The position numbers and the translations under genes are program-made. This document shows, in pieces, positions 1 to 6,420 of a stretch of DNA of 8,159 nucleotides. Where the stretch lies: assembly GCA_024275555.1 (NCBI GenBank), contig JAJRYW010000099.1, positions 1 to 8,159 on the forward strand. The letters run 5' to 3'. The DNA comes from Calditrichota bacterium. GTDB lineage: Bacteria > Calditrichota > Calditrichia > RBG-13-44-9 > J075. Each line of letters begins with the position of its first letter. The first letter of the stretch is position 1. The notes beneath the pieces were generated by a model. That model made no database searches and had not been told where the DNA came from. It saw only the letters and a list, made by a program, of their open reading frames with translations.

Positions 1-82
1 TAATGTCCCCCCTTAATCCCTCCCGGCTGGCCGGGAGGGAAACCGGCCTCCCTCCCCGATTTCGGGGAGGGCCGGGGTGGGG
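1..82. repeat. GC-rich intergenic palindromic repeat (two adjacent hairpins)
   Basis: Two near-perfect inverted repeats sit side by side. The first pairs CCCTCCCGGC (18-27) with GCCGGGAGGG (30-39). The second pairs CCCTCCCCGA (50-59) with TCGGGGAGGG (62-71). They are followed by a G-rich tail with GCCGGGGTGGGG (71-82). No reading frame here looks like protein. The paired, strongly C-then-G biased layout resembles the dispersed palindromic repeats of many bacterial intergenic regions, but only one copy is visible, so its repeat status is inferred. The left edge may lie outside the window. Confidence 0.6.
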
Positions 83-305
83 AAATTTCATGGGAAACTT
101 GTTCATCATATTTAAACAATTTCATTTTCATACTAATTCACGGGTCTATAATTTTCCTCCAAGTCTACATAACCAATGCCGGAAGTGCAAGTAGAATCAT
201 TCCCTTAGCCCCCGTTTCCGGGAGCGTCGTTCTATGGCGCCGTCATAAAAAATGCTCCAAGTTAAGCGCCCGGGGCGTGAACGCCGACAAAATGGTCGTC
301 GATTT
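83..305. other. Noncoding stretch with small hairpins
   Basis: No supportable gene is seen. An AT-rich segment (about 83-200) is followed by a GC-rich segment with several short hairpins: CCCG/CGGG with a four-base loop at 211-222 and GGCGT-GA-ACGCC at 274-285. GGAGC (221-225) can also pair with GCTCC (254-258). In many proteobacteria smg follows dprA, but no dprA remnant is recognisable here, so the smg-topA unit probably starts in this window. Confidence 0.5.
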
Positions 306-362
306 CGGATTGTTGGAGTAATGGAGGGGTGAATTTCCCAATACTCCAACAATCCGCTTTTT
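306..362. terminator. Long inverted repeat with T-run; terminator or repeat remnant
   Basis: A perfect 15-bp stem pairs CGGATTGTTGGAGTA (306-320) with TACTCCAACAATCCG (342-356). The loop is 21 nt, and CTTTTT (357-362) follows. The T-run fits an intrinsic terminator for a + strand transcript from beyond the left edge. However, no gene precedes it within 300 bases, the loop is large, and the stem is AT-rich in its middle. It may equally be an inverted-repeat element. It lies about 110 bases before the smg start. Confidence 0.5.
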
Positions 363-428
363 CCAGCCGGGTCTGAAAAAAATTTTCTCCTCTTCGGGGC
401 AGGCGGAATAGCAACAAAAATTAAATGA

Positions 429-458
429 TTGATTTTGCCGGACGAATCCTTAAATTTG
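429..458 (+). promoter_or_regulatory. Putative promoter for the smg-topA operon (TTG-N19-TAnnTTTG)
   Basis: TTG (429-431), 19 bases, then TAAATTTG (451-458) matches the Bacteroidetes-type layout of a -33 TTG element and a -7 TAnnTTTG box. The same layout occurs before hprK and before the tRNAs. Transcription would start near 464, leaving a leader of only about 10 nt that barely includes the AGGAG site. This makes it the weakest of the three candidates. Confidence 0.35.
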
Positions 459-473
459 CTTCAAGGAGTTGAT

Positions 474-947
474 ATGCAAGAAAAAATCAATCAGATCATT
501 CGTTATTTGCTCAAAGAAATCTCTGAGTACGGGGGTGTTCATGGCCCGAATATCGAGAAGCTATCTCGGCAATTGATCAAGGAAGGATATACGGAGCCGG
601 AAATTCATCAGGCGGTGGAGTGGGTAATTACCAACCTGGGCGAAGAAAACCTGCCGGCCGACTACCCCACCCCTGCGGCGGAAACGCCCTCTTTGCGGTA
701 TCTGACGCCGGAAGAGCAGGTTTTTTTTTCCAAAGAAGCCTACGGCTACTTAATTCAACTGCAATCATTACGGATATTAGACCCATTGCGTGTAGAACAT
801 ATTATTGAGTATTCTGTCCTGGGCGGGTTAGACAAAGTAGATTTGGAAAATTTAAAGAGCATCACAGCCCAGGTGCTGTTAGGAAAAGAAATCGGAACTT
901 TCAATACGGACGCAGTGTATCACCCTGGCAATGACCGGATAAACTAA
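474..947 (+). CDS. smg: Smg / DUF494 family protein
   Basis: The 157-residue product matches the Smg (DUF494) family in length and pattern. It has an N-terminal helical part (MQEKINQIIRYLLKEI), a GY-TEPEIHQAVEWV segment typical of the family's mostly helical fold, then LTPEEQVFFSKEAYGYLIQLQSLRILDP, which corresponds to the family's second half. The molecular function of Smg is not established. The family is commonly encoded beside dprA and topA, and here topA starts 10 bases after the stop. The ATG at 474 is chosen because AGGAG (464-468) lies 5 nt upstream. A longer start (TTG at 429) would overlap the likely promoter and has no good ribosome site. It is soluble, with no signal peptide or membrane segment. 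The family call rests on pattern recognition plus gene order. Confidence 0.85.
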   Translation: MQEKINQIIRYLLKEISEYGGVHGPNIEKLSRQLIKEGYTEPEIHQAVEWVITNLGEENLPADYPTPAAETPSLRYLTPEEQVFFSKEAYGYLIQLQSLRILDPLRVEHIIEYSVLGGLDKVDLENLKSITAQVLLGKEIGTFNTDAVYHPGNDRIN

Positions 948-957
948 AGCGAGACTT

Positions 958-3234
958 ATGACAAAGAAGAACGCCAAAAAGCTGGTAATCGTCGAATCGC
1001 CGGCGAAAGCAAAGACGATAAATAAAATTTTAGGTAAAGATTACAAAGTAGCAGCGTCGGTAGGACATGTAATTGACCTTCCTAAATCCAAATTCGGGGT
1101 CGACCTGGAAAACGGCTATCAGCCTCAGTATACGGTGATCAAAGGCAAGAACGAGATCATCAAACAATTGAAGAAAGAGGCCGAGAACGCCAGCGAAGTG
1201 CTGCTGGCCACAGACCCCGACCGGGAAGGGGAAGCGATTGCCTACCTGGTGGCGGAAAAAATCAAAACCGTAAACCCCAATATCCATCGGATTGAATTCA
1301 ACGAGATCACCAAACCGGCAGTGTTAAAAGCGTTGGAAAATCCGCGTGAGATCGATCTGAACCGGGTGCAGGCGCAACAAGCGCGGCGGGTGATGGACCG
1401 TATCGTCGGCTACCAGGTCAGCCCGATTCTCTGGAACACGATCTACAAAGGCCTCAGCGCCGGACGGGTGCAATCTGTGGCGCTGCGGTTAATTTGCGAG
1501 CGCGAGGCGGAGATCGACGCGTTTACAGCGGTGGAATACTGGAGCCTGACCGCCAACCTGGAGACAAACTCCCAAGAAACCTTTGCCGCCAAATTGGTCA
1601 AAATCGGCAAACAAACCCTGGACCCCAACAAATTCCGGATTGGCAGCGAGGGAGAAGCGCAGGAACATTATCAGAAGCTGCTTAAAGAGACCTATACGGT
1701 AGCGGATATCCGCAAGGAAAAGGTAACCAAAAAGGCTCCGCCGCCTTTTATCACCAGCACTTTGCAGCAGGACGCTTCCCGGCGTTTCAGCATGTCCACC
1801 GCCCGGGTGATGTCCACCGCCCAGAAGCTCTACGAGGGGATTAACCTGGGCGATAAAGGCAATGTGGGTTTGATTACCTACATGCGCACCGACTCCACCC
1901 GGATCAGTTCCGAGGCGCTGCATTTTGTCCGTAAATATATTGAAGAGCGTTACGGTGCGGATTACCTGCCGGCGAAACCCAATTTTTACCGGGCCAAGAA
2001 ATCCGCCCAGGACGCCCACGAAGCAATTCGCCCCACCTACATCAGCCCGGAGTTTGAGCCCCAGAAGCTGAAACCTTTTTTAAGCGCCGAACAATTTAAA
2101 ATCTACGACCTGATCTGGAAACGCTTTGTAGCCAGCCAGAGCAAACCGGCCATCGGGGAAAAGATGACCATCGATGTGAGTGCGGGAGAGTACCTGTTCC
2201 GGGCCAGCGGCGAAGTGATTACCTTCCCGGGATGGCTGGCGGTGTATCAGCTTAACCAGGAAGAAAATCATGACGAGGATCAAAGCGGGCTGCCGGAGAA
2301 CTTGCCCAGGAAAATCAGTAAGGGAGAGAGGCTCGCCCTGCTGGAATTACTGCTCAAGCAACACTTCACCAAGCCCCCGGCGCGCTATACGGAAAGCACC
2401 CTGGTCAAAACGTTGGATAAATTAGGTATCGGCCGCCCCAGCACCTACGCCCAGATTATCTCCACGCTGCTTAAACGCACCTATGTAGAAAAAGAGAAAC
2501 GGGCGCTATTGCCCACGGAATTGGGCAAGACGGTGAACCGGCTGCTGGTGCAGCACTTCCCGGAGCTTTTTAATGTGGAATTTACCGCCGAGATGGAAAA
2601 CGAGCTGGATAAAATCGAGCAGCATGAAGCCTCGTATCAAAAAACACTGGATAGTTTCTACTTCCCCTTTAAAGAACGTCTGGAAGGTGTAAAGGGCAAG
2701 GTCAAAGAAATCAAGCAATCCCTGCAAAAACCCAGTGAAGAGACCTGCGACCTCTGCGGAAAACCCATGGTGATTAAGTGGGGGCGCAACGGGCAGTTTT
2801 TAGCTTGCAGCGGTTTTCCGGAGTGCAAGAACACCAAACCGCTGGAAGAGCAAGAAGCTCCGAAAGAGACCGACGAAAAATGCGAAAAATGCGGCAGCCC
2901 GATGGTTATTAAGCGGGGGCGATTTGGGGAGTTTATGGCCTGTTCCCGCTATCCGGAGTGTAAGAACACCAAACCGATCACGACCGGAGTTCCCTGCCCG
3001 GAGGATGGCTGCTCCGGACAAATAGTGCAGCGACAATCGCGCCGGGGAAAAATCTTTTACAGTTGCAGCGAGTATCCCAAATGCAAATTTGCGCTCTGGA
3101 ACCGGCCGACTCCCCGGAAATGTCCCAAGTGCGACTATCCCTTAATGGAAGAGAAGACCACCCGGAAAGACGGATTTTTCCTGCAGTGCCCGCAGTGCAA
3201 GCATAAAGAGATGGTCGATTCTCTTCAACAATAG
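958..3234 (+). CDS. topA: DNA topoisomerase I (type IA)
   Basis: A 758-residue type IA topoisomerase, which relaxes negatively supercoiled DNA by single-strand passage through a 5'-phosphotyrosine intermediate. The N-terminal Toprim domain starts LVIVESPAKAKTI and carries the metal-binding D-x-D-x-E motif at D86, D88 and E90. The catalytic tyrosine is Y308 in GLITYMRTDSTR. A QDAHEAIRPT motif and a GIGRPSTYAQIISTL motif mark the remaining core. The C-terminus has three canonical Cys4 zinc ribbons starting near residues 597, 642 and 680 (each ending CSxxPxC or similar), and a fourth CPKC...CPQC finger from 722. The length is complete for a TopA with zinc-finger tail. Ten bases separate it from smg, and the Shine-Dalgarno site is weak, so translation may be partly coupled. 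A small hairpin (3242-3255) without a T-run follows, so transcription probably continues into xerC. Confidence 0.98.
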   Translation: MTKKNAKKLVIVESPAKAKTINKILGKDYKVAASVGHVIDLPKSKFGVDLENGYQPQYTVIKGKNEIIKQLKKEAENASEVLLATDPDREGEAIAYLVAEKIKTVNPNIHRIEFNEITKPAVLKALENPREIDLNRVQAQQARRVMDRIVGYQVSPILWNTIYKGLSAGRVQSVALRLICEREAEIDAFTAVEYWSLTANLETNSQETFAAKLVKIGKQTLDPNKFRIGSEGEAQEHYQKLLKETYTVADIRKEKVTKKAPPPFITSTLQQDASRRFSMSTARVMSTAQKLYEGINLGDKGNVGLITYMRTDSTRISSEALHFVRKYIEERYGADYLPAKPNFYRAKKSAQDAHEAIRPTYISPEFEPQKLKPFLSAEQFKIYDLIWKRFVASQSKPAIGEKMTIDVSAGEYLFRASGEVITFPGWLAVYQLNQEENHDEDQSGLPENLPRKISKGERLALLELLLKQHFTKPPARYTESTLVKTLDKLGIGRPSTYAQIISTLLKRTYVEKEKRALLPTELGKTVNRLLVQHFPELFNVEFTAEMENELDKIEQHEASYQKTLDSFYFPFKERLEGVKGKVKEIKQSLQKPSEETCDLCGKPMVIKWGRNGQFLACSGFPECKNTKPLEEQEAPKETDEKCEKCGSPMVIKRGRFGEFMACSRYPECKNTKPITTGVPCPEDGCSGQIVQRQSRRGKIFYSCSEYPKCKFALWNRPTPRKCPKCDYPLMEEKTTRKDGFFLQCPQCKHKEMVDSLQQ

Positions 3235-3282
3235 ATGATTTCGGCAGCCTTGCCGGAATCCACTAAATGAAAAGGCCTGCTG

Positions 3283-4191
3283 ATGTGGGTTGATTTAGAC
3301 CGTTTTTTGCAGTACCTTGAGTACCAGAGACGGTATTCCGGGCATACTGTGGTTTCCTATCAGAATGACATTTCGCAGTTTATTCAGTTTGCCGAGACGA
3401 AACTCCAATCGCAATCCATCCACCCCCGTGAAGTTGATACGAACTTGGTCCGGGAATTTTTAGCCGCCTTGCTTAAAAATGATTTGGAACGACGCAGTAT
3501 TGCCAGAAAATTATCGGCGCTGAAATCATTCTTTCGTTATTTGCAAAGCAACGGAATAACCCCGGTGAATCCGGCAACCGTTCTCTCGGCGCCAAAACAA
3601 AAAAAGAAACTTCCCACGGTGCTCAGCATCGATGAAGCGCGGCGACTGATGGAACTGCCGCCCAACGACAACTACACCGGCGTGCGCGACCGGGCTGTTT
3701 TGTAACTGCTCTACGGCGCCGGGATGCGTTTAGCGGAACTGTTATCGCTTACTATAGAGCAAATTGACTGGAGCAATGAACATATTCGGGTAATGGGAAA
3801 ACGGCAGAAAGAGCGGATTGTCCCGCTGGGACGTTGCGCCAAAAAAGCCTTGCTGCTCTATTGGGATATTCGTAAAAAAGAGCTGAAGGAATTGGCAAAT
3901 CAATCGACAGTGTTTCTAAGCAAGAAAGGTAAGCCGCTTTACCCATTAGCAGTGCAGAAGATGACCAAGCGGTATATGGAGATGCTATCGGAACAAGCCC
4001 ATTTAAGTCCTCATGTATTACGGCACACCTTTGCAACCCACCTGTTGGACCAGGGCGCGGATTTATTGGCAGTCAAGGAATTGTTAGGCCACGAAAGCCT
4101 TTCCACCACCCAGATTTACACTCATGTAAGTATGGAACGGATCAAAAAAATATACCGGCAGGCGCACCCGCGTTCTGCCAAAAGCAAATAA
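3283..4191 (+). pseudogene. xerC: Tyrosine recombinase XerC, interrupted by one in-frame TAA
   Basis: The frame from ATG 3283 to TAA 4189-4191 is a full-length Xer recombinase of 302 codons plus stop, but codon 141 is TAA (3703-3705). The N-terminal SAM-like core-binding domain is residues 1 to about 90. The catalytic set is complete in the same frame: R149 (GAGMR), K173 (MGKRQKER), H244 and R247 (HVLRH), H270 (LLGHE) and nucleophile Y279 (QIYTH). Family members usually read RDRAxLELLYGAGxR here, so TAA most simply replaces GAA. The GAG motif and the QAHPR-type end favour XerC over XerD, as do the topA and hpf neighbours. XerC and XerD together resolve chromosome dimers at dif. AAAGG (3271-3275) lies 7 nt before the start. 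An internal ATG at 3724 could yield only the catalytic domain. It may be a fresh nonsense mutation, a sequence error or a readthrough site. Confidence 0.88.
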
Positions 4192-4211
4192 ACTAACCAC
4201 GGAGGTCCACA

Positions 4212-4523
4212 ATGAACTTAACGATCACGGCCCGTCATTTTAAATTAAAGGATGATTTGCGCGCTTATGTGGAAGAGAAAAGCCGTAAATTAACTCGATT
4301 TTTCGACGGCATCATCGACATGGAAGTGATCCTCGGCTGGGAAAAACAAACCCGCTACGTGGAGATGATCATCAAAGTTCACAAAGATCGCATCGTCATT
4401 AAGGAGACGACCGAAGATTTACGTAAATCCTTTGACCTGGTGCTCGACAAAGCGGAGCGTCAGTTAAAAAAGCATAAAGAAAAACTGCGCGATATAGAGA
4501 AAGATAAAATCACCTCGGCATAG
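4212..4523 (+). CDS. hpf: Ribosome hibernation-promoting factor, short form (HPF/RaiA/YfiA family)
   Basis: A 103-residue protein with the S30AE fold pattern: MNLTITARHFKLKDDLRAYV, the usual first strand and helix, then EKSRKLTRFFDGI, strands in MEVILGWEKQ and RYVEMIIKVH, and a basic C-terminal helix (LDKAERQLKKHKEKLRD). The family binds the decoding region of the 30S subunit and blocks translation during stasis; it promotes 100S dimers or protects 70S ribosomes. It lacks the C-terminal dimerisation domain of long HPF, so it is the short type, which in gammaproteobacteria works with a separate RMF. GGAGGT (4201-4206) lies 5 nt before the ATG, the best Shine-Dalgarno site in the window, consistent with strong translation. 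It is the last gene before a strong terminator. It follows xerC by 20 bases, a common pairing in the Bacteroidetes/Chlorobi group. Confidence 0.93.
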   Translation: MNLTITARHFKLKDDLRAYVEEKSRKLTRFFDGIIDMEVILGWEKQTRYVEMIIKVHKDRIVIKETTEDLRKSFDLVLDKAERQLKKHKEKLRDIEKDKITSA

Positions 4524-4543
4524 CATTTCCATCGACGTTAATG

Positions 4544-4573
4544 AAAGGGGATATCTTCGGGTATCCCCTTTTT
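4544..4573 (+). terminator. Intrinsic terminator after hpf with UUCG tetraloop
   Basis: AAAGGGGATA (4544-4553) pairs perfectly with TATCCCCTTT (4562-4571). The stem extends inward by a T-G wobble and a C-G pair closing a C(TTCG)G tetraloop (4555-4560), giving about 12 pairs. TTTTT (4569-4573), then C and TTTT, forms the uridine tract. It is the clearest terminator in the window and separates the smg-topA-xerC-hpf unit from hprK. Confidence 0.95.
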
Positions 4574-4575
4574 CT

Positions 4576-4606
4576 TTTGTCTCCGCAGATAATATGTGTA
4601 AATTTG
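4576..4606 (+). promoter_or_regulatory. Putative hprK promoter (TTTG-N19-TAAATTTG)
   Basis: TTTG (4576-4579) and TAAATTTG (4599-4606) are separated by 19 bases. This matches the Bacteroidetes consensus TTTG-N19/21-TAnnTTTG. The site lies directly after the hpf terminator and about 35 bases before the hprK ATG. The predicted start near 4613 would leave a leader of some 28 nt that includes the AGGAAG ribosome site. No sigma70-type -35/-10 pair of comparable quality was found here. Confidence 0.5.
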
Positions 4607-4640
4607 CGGATGTTTGGCTATCATATTAGGAAGAACAACT

Positions 4641-5636
4641 ATGTTACGAGGAAAACTCACCGTCGGCCGGCTTTACAAGGACAACCGGCAAAAATTAAAG
4701 TTGGAATTGATGACCTCCGACGCCGGTTTTGAACGGGAAATACCGGAAGGCGAAGTGCATCGTCCCGGGCTGGCGCTGGCCGGATTTTTAGAGCCGTTTA
4801 CCTACGGCAGAGTGCAGATTTTAGGGAATACCGAGATTCGCTATTTGAACAGCCTGGAACCGGAGCAGCGCCGGGAATCGCTGGAGCGGGTGCTACAGTT
4901 TGAAATTCCCTGTATTATTGTTACCGAGTCCAACGATCCGCCCCGGGAACTGATCAAGATCGCCACGCGCCGCTATATTTCCATCTTCCGCACCAGCTAC
5001 GATTCCACGCTTTTGCAACATCTGCTCAGCGATTATCTCCAGCAGGTCTTTGCTCCACAGGTCACCGTTCACGGCACGTTGGTGGATGTGTACGGCATCG
5101 GCCTCCTTTTGTCGGGGAAGAGCGGCATCGGCAAGAGTGAAATCGCCCTGGATCTGATAGAACGCGGCCACCGCCTGGTCGCCGACGACCTGGTGATCAT
5201 CACCAAAAAGGCGGAAGAAATCCTGATGGGCGAAGCGCGGGACATCTCCGAACATTTGCTGGAGATTCGCGGCCTGGGGCTGATCGACATCCGTCAAATT
5301 TTCGGTATTCGTGCCGTTCGGATTCACAAGCGAATTGAAGTGGAAGTGCAATTAGTGGAGTTTGACCCCACCGCCAATTACGATCGCACCGGCCTGGATG
5401 AACAGAACACCAGTATTCTGGGTGTGGAAATTCCCCAGGTCGTTTTGCCGATTAACCCCGGGAAAAACATCACCGTTATTGCGGAAACTATCGCCATGAA
5501 CCAACTGCTAAAAGTACATGGCCACCATACACCACAGGAATTCAACAAACGGCTGATGCAAAAAATGCAACGTCAGGAACGGGAACATTTGCGTCGCCTG
5601 AAGACCCGGGATTTTCTGGACAAGGACTTTGAATAG
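4641..5636 (+). CDS. hprK: HPr kinase/phosphorylase
   Basis: A 331-residue bifunctional enzyme that phosphorylates, and dephosphorylates by phosphorolysis, a serine of HPr. The N-terminal domain (about 1-135) is followed by the kinase domain. It contains H144 (VHGTLVDVYG), a P-loop at 159-167 (GKSGIGKSE), HRLVADD with D182 and D183, and the family signature EIRGLGLIDIRQIFG. The C-terminal part has NPGKN and the NQLLKVHGHHTPQEF helix. All expected catalytic elements are present. The P-loop has Lys in second position, where Firmicute enzymes usually have Asp; this looks like lineage variation. ATG 4641 is chosen because AGGAAG (4628-4633) lies 7 nt upstream and the residues MLRGKLTVGRLY fit a family N-terminus; a TTG at 4614 lacks support. 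It is directly joined to a Man-type EIIA gene. No HPr gene is in the window. Confidence 0.97.
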   Translation: MLRGKLTVGRLYKDNRQKLKLELMTSDAGFEREIPEGEVHRPGLALAGFLEPFTYGRVQILGNTEIRYLNSLEPEQRRESLERVLQFEIPCIIVTESNDPPRELIKIATRRYISIFRTSYDSTLLQHLLSDYLQQVFAPQVTVHGTLVDVYGIGLLLSGKSGIGKSEIALDLIERGHRLVADDLVIITKKAEEILMGEARDISEHLLEIRGLGLIDIRQIFGIRAVRIHKRIEVEVQLVEFDPTANYDRTGLDEQNTSILGVEIPQVVLPINPGKNITVIAETIAMNQLLKVHGHHTPQEFNKRLMQKMQRQEREHLRRLKTRDFLDKDFE

Positions 5637-6014
5637 ATGATTACAGGAATTCTGATCTGCCACGGTCAATTAGCATTTGAAATGATTAACGCGGCAAATA
5701 AAATTTTTGGAAACGCCCAACAGCTTTATCCCTTCAGCAACGACTTCCTGTCTCCGAAGGTGCTCTTCGAGCAGGTACAGCAAGTGGTGGAGCAGCATCG
5801 TTCGCAAGGGGTAATCATTATGGTGGATATGCGCGGGGGAAGCTGTTGGGCGGCCGCCAAGATGCTTTCCAAAGATTCTCCCGGGGTGCATGTCATTTCC
5901 GGTGTGAATATCCCTATGCTGATCTCCTTTCTCTCCAAGCGCGAACGTGTTTCTGTGCAGGAACTGCCGGAAGTGCTGGAGGCCGACGGCCATCGCGGTA
6001 TTTGCCTCGACTAA
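5637..6014 (+). CDS. PTS EIIA domain protein, mannose/fructose (EIIA-Man) type
   Basis: A single-domain 125-residue EIIA of the Man superfamily. The N-terminus GILICHGQLAFEMINAA carries H9, the expected phosphorylated histidine after a beta strand. VIIMVDMRGGSCWAAAKML corresponds to the conserved D-x-x-GG segment (D64, G67, G68), followed by the VISGVNIPMLISFL strand-helix. The ATG begins at the base after the hprK TAG, so translation is almost certainly coupled; AAGGA (5622-5626) inside hprK can serve as ribosome site. No EIIB, EIIC or EIID gene follows, which suggests a regulatory rather than sugar-transport role. That is inference from context. In several non-Firmicute lineages HprK and a lone EIIA-Man occur together as an incomplete, regulatory PTS. 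No terminator is visible after the stop. Confidence 0.9.
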   Translation: MITGILICHGQLAFEMINAANKIFGNAQQLYPFSNDFLSPKVLFEQVQQVVEQHRSQGVIIMVDMRGGSCWAAAKMLSKDSPGVHVISGVNIPMLISFLSKRERVSVQELPEVLEADGHRGICLD

Positions 6015-6086
6015 ACGGCTAAGGAAACAATAAGTTACCTCACTATTTCATCCGCCAAAAATCCTCGCCGACAATTTCATTATTTC

Positions 6087-6117
6087 TTGACAACCCAATA
6101 TGGGGTTATTATATTTG
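6087..6117 (+). promoter_or_regulatory. tRNA promoter (TTGACA-17-TATATT, also TTG-N20-TATATTTG)
   Basis: TTGACA (6087-6092) and TATATT (6110-6115) are 17 bases apart, a near-perfect sigma70 promoter. The second box reads on as TATATTTG (6110-6117), which also satisfies the Bacteroidetes TAnnTTTG box, 20 bases after TTG. The start would be near 6122, about 26 bases before tRNA-Gly. The leader holds a small hairpin, GAGGC-AAT-GCCTC (6128-6140). Confidence 0.8.
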
Positions 6118-6148
6118 CGCACGCTTTGAGGCAATGCCTCGGGAAGTT

Positions 6149-6221
6149 GCGAGAGTAGCTCAGCTGGTAGAGCATAACCTTGCCAAGGTTAGGGTCGCGG
6201 GTTCGAGTCCCGTCTCTCGCT
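6149..6221 (+). tRNA. tRNA-Gly, anticodon GCC
   Basis: A 73-nt cloverleaf. The acceptor stem pairs GCGAGAG (6149-6155) with CTCTCGC (6214-6220), and the discriminator is T6221, as usual for bacterial tRNA-Gly. The D-arm contains AGCTGGTAGAGC. The anticodon stem is TAACC (6175-6179) with GGTTA (6187-6191). The loop TTGCCAA places anticodon GCC at 6182-6184, reading GGC and GGU. The T-arm contains GGGTTCGAGTCCC. The 3' CCA is not encoded (CAA follows). Confidence 0.98.
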
Positions 6222-6231
6222 CAAGGAAAGC

Positions 6232-6264
6232 AGTACTTGTTGGCAATCGGCAAGTACTTTTTTT
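6232..6264 (+). terminator. Terminator-like hairpin between the two tRNAs
   Basis: AGTACTTG (6232-6239) pairs with CAAGTACT (6251-6258), with an 11-nt loop, followed by a run of seven T (6258-6264). It has the form of an intrinsic terminator for the tRNA-Gly transcript, yet tRNA-Leu begins only 12 bases later. It may terminate partially or act as a processing structure. Confidence 0.75.
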
Positions 6265-6276
6265 ATTGCGTTGGCT

Positions 6277-6362
6277 GCCCGGGTGGCGGAATTGGTAGAC
6301 GCAAGGGACTTAAAATCCCTCGGAGCTTATACTCCGTGCCGGTTCGAGTCCGGCCCCGGGTA
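6277..6362 (+). tRNA. tRNA-Leu, anticodon TAA (UAA)
   Basis: An 86-nt class II tRNA. The acceptor GCCCGGG (6277-6283) pairs with CCCGGGT (6355-6361), ending in a G-T wobble, and the discriminator is A6362, as expected for leucine. The anticodon stem is AGGGA (6304-6308) with TCCCT (6316-6320). The loop CTTAAAA places anticodon TAA at 6311-6313. The long variable arm pairs CGGAG with CTCCG, and the T-arm is GCCGG-TTCGAGT-CCGGC. It reads UUA and possibly UUG. CCA is not encoded. No promoter of its own is clear; it probably depends on the promoter at 6087. Confidence 0.98.
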
Positions 6363-6382
6363 CTCTGTAAAAACAATTACTT

Positions 6383-6420
6383 AAGGCTGGTAAAAATTGC
6401 TTCTGCCAGCCTTTTTTTTT
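6383..6420 (+). terminator. Intrinsic terminator after the tRNA pair
   Basis: AAGGCTGG (6383-6390) pairs with CCAGCCTT (6406-6413). The loop is 15 nt and a run of nine T follows (6412-6420). It lies 20 bases after tRNA-Leu and ends the tRNA unit. Confidence 0.9.

Noticed and set aside
3..194. Open frame of 63 codons at the left edge
   Set aside because: It translates the GC-rich palindromes and AT-rich spacer; no start context or protein character.
3703..3705. Alternative genetic code or recoded amino acid at the xerC TAA
   Set aside because: TAA is used as the true stop of smg, xerC itself and the EIIA gene, and UAA is not a known selenocysteine or pyrrolysine codon.
4614..4640. TTG 4614 as the start of hprK
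   Set aside because: It sits at the predicted transcription start with no ribosome site; ATG 4641 has AGGAAG 7 nt upstream.
4541..4732. Small open frame of 63 codons between hpf and hprK
   Set aside because: It runs through the terminator hairpin and the promoter, and overlaps hprK in another frame.
5115..5141. Lys in place of Asp in the HprK P-loop as a sign of lost activity
   Set aside because: All other catalytic residues are intact and this position tolerates change among distant HprK proteins, so it is probably lineage variation.
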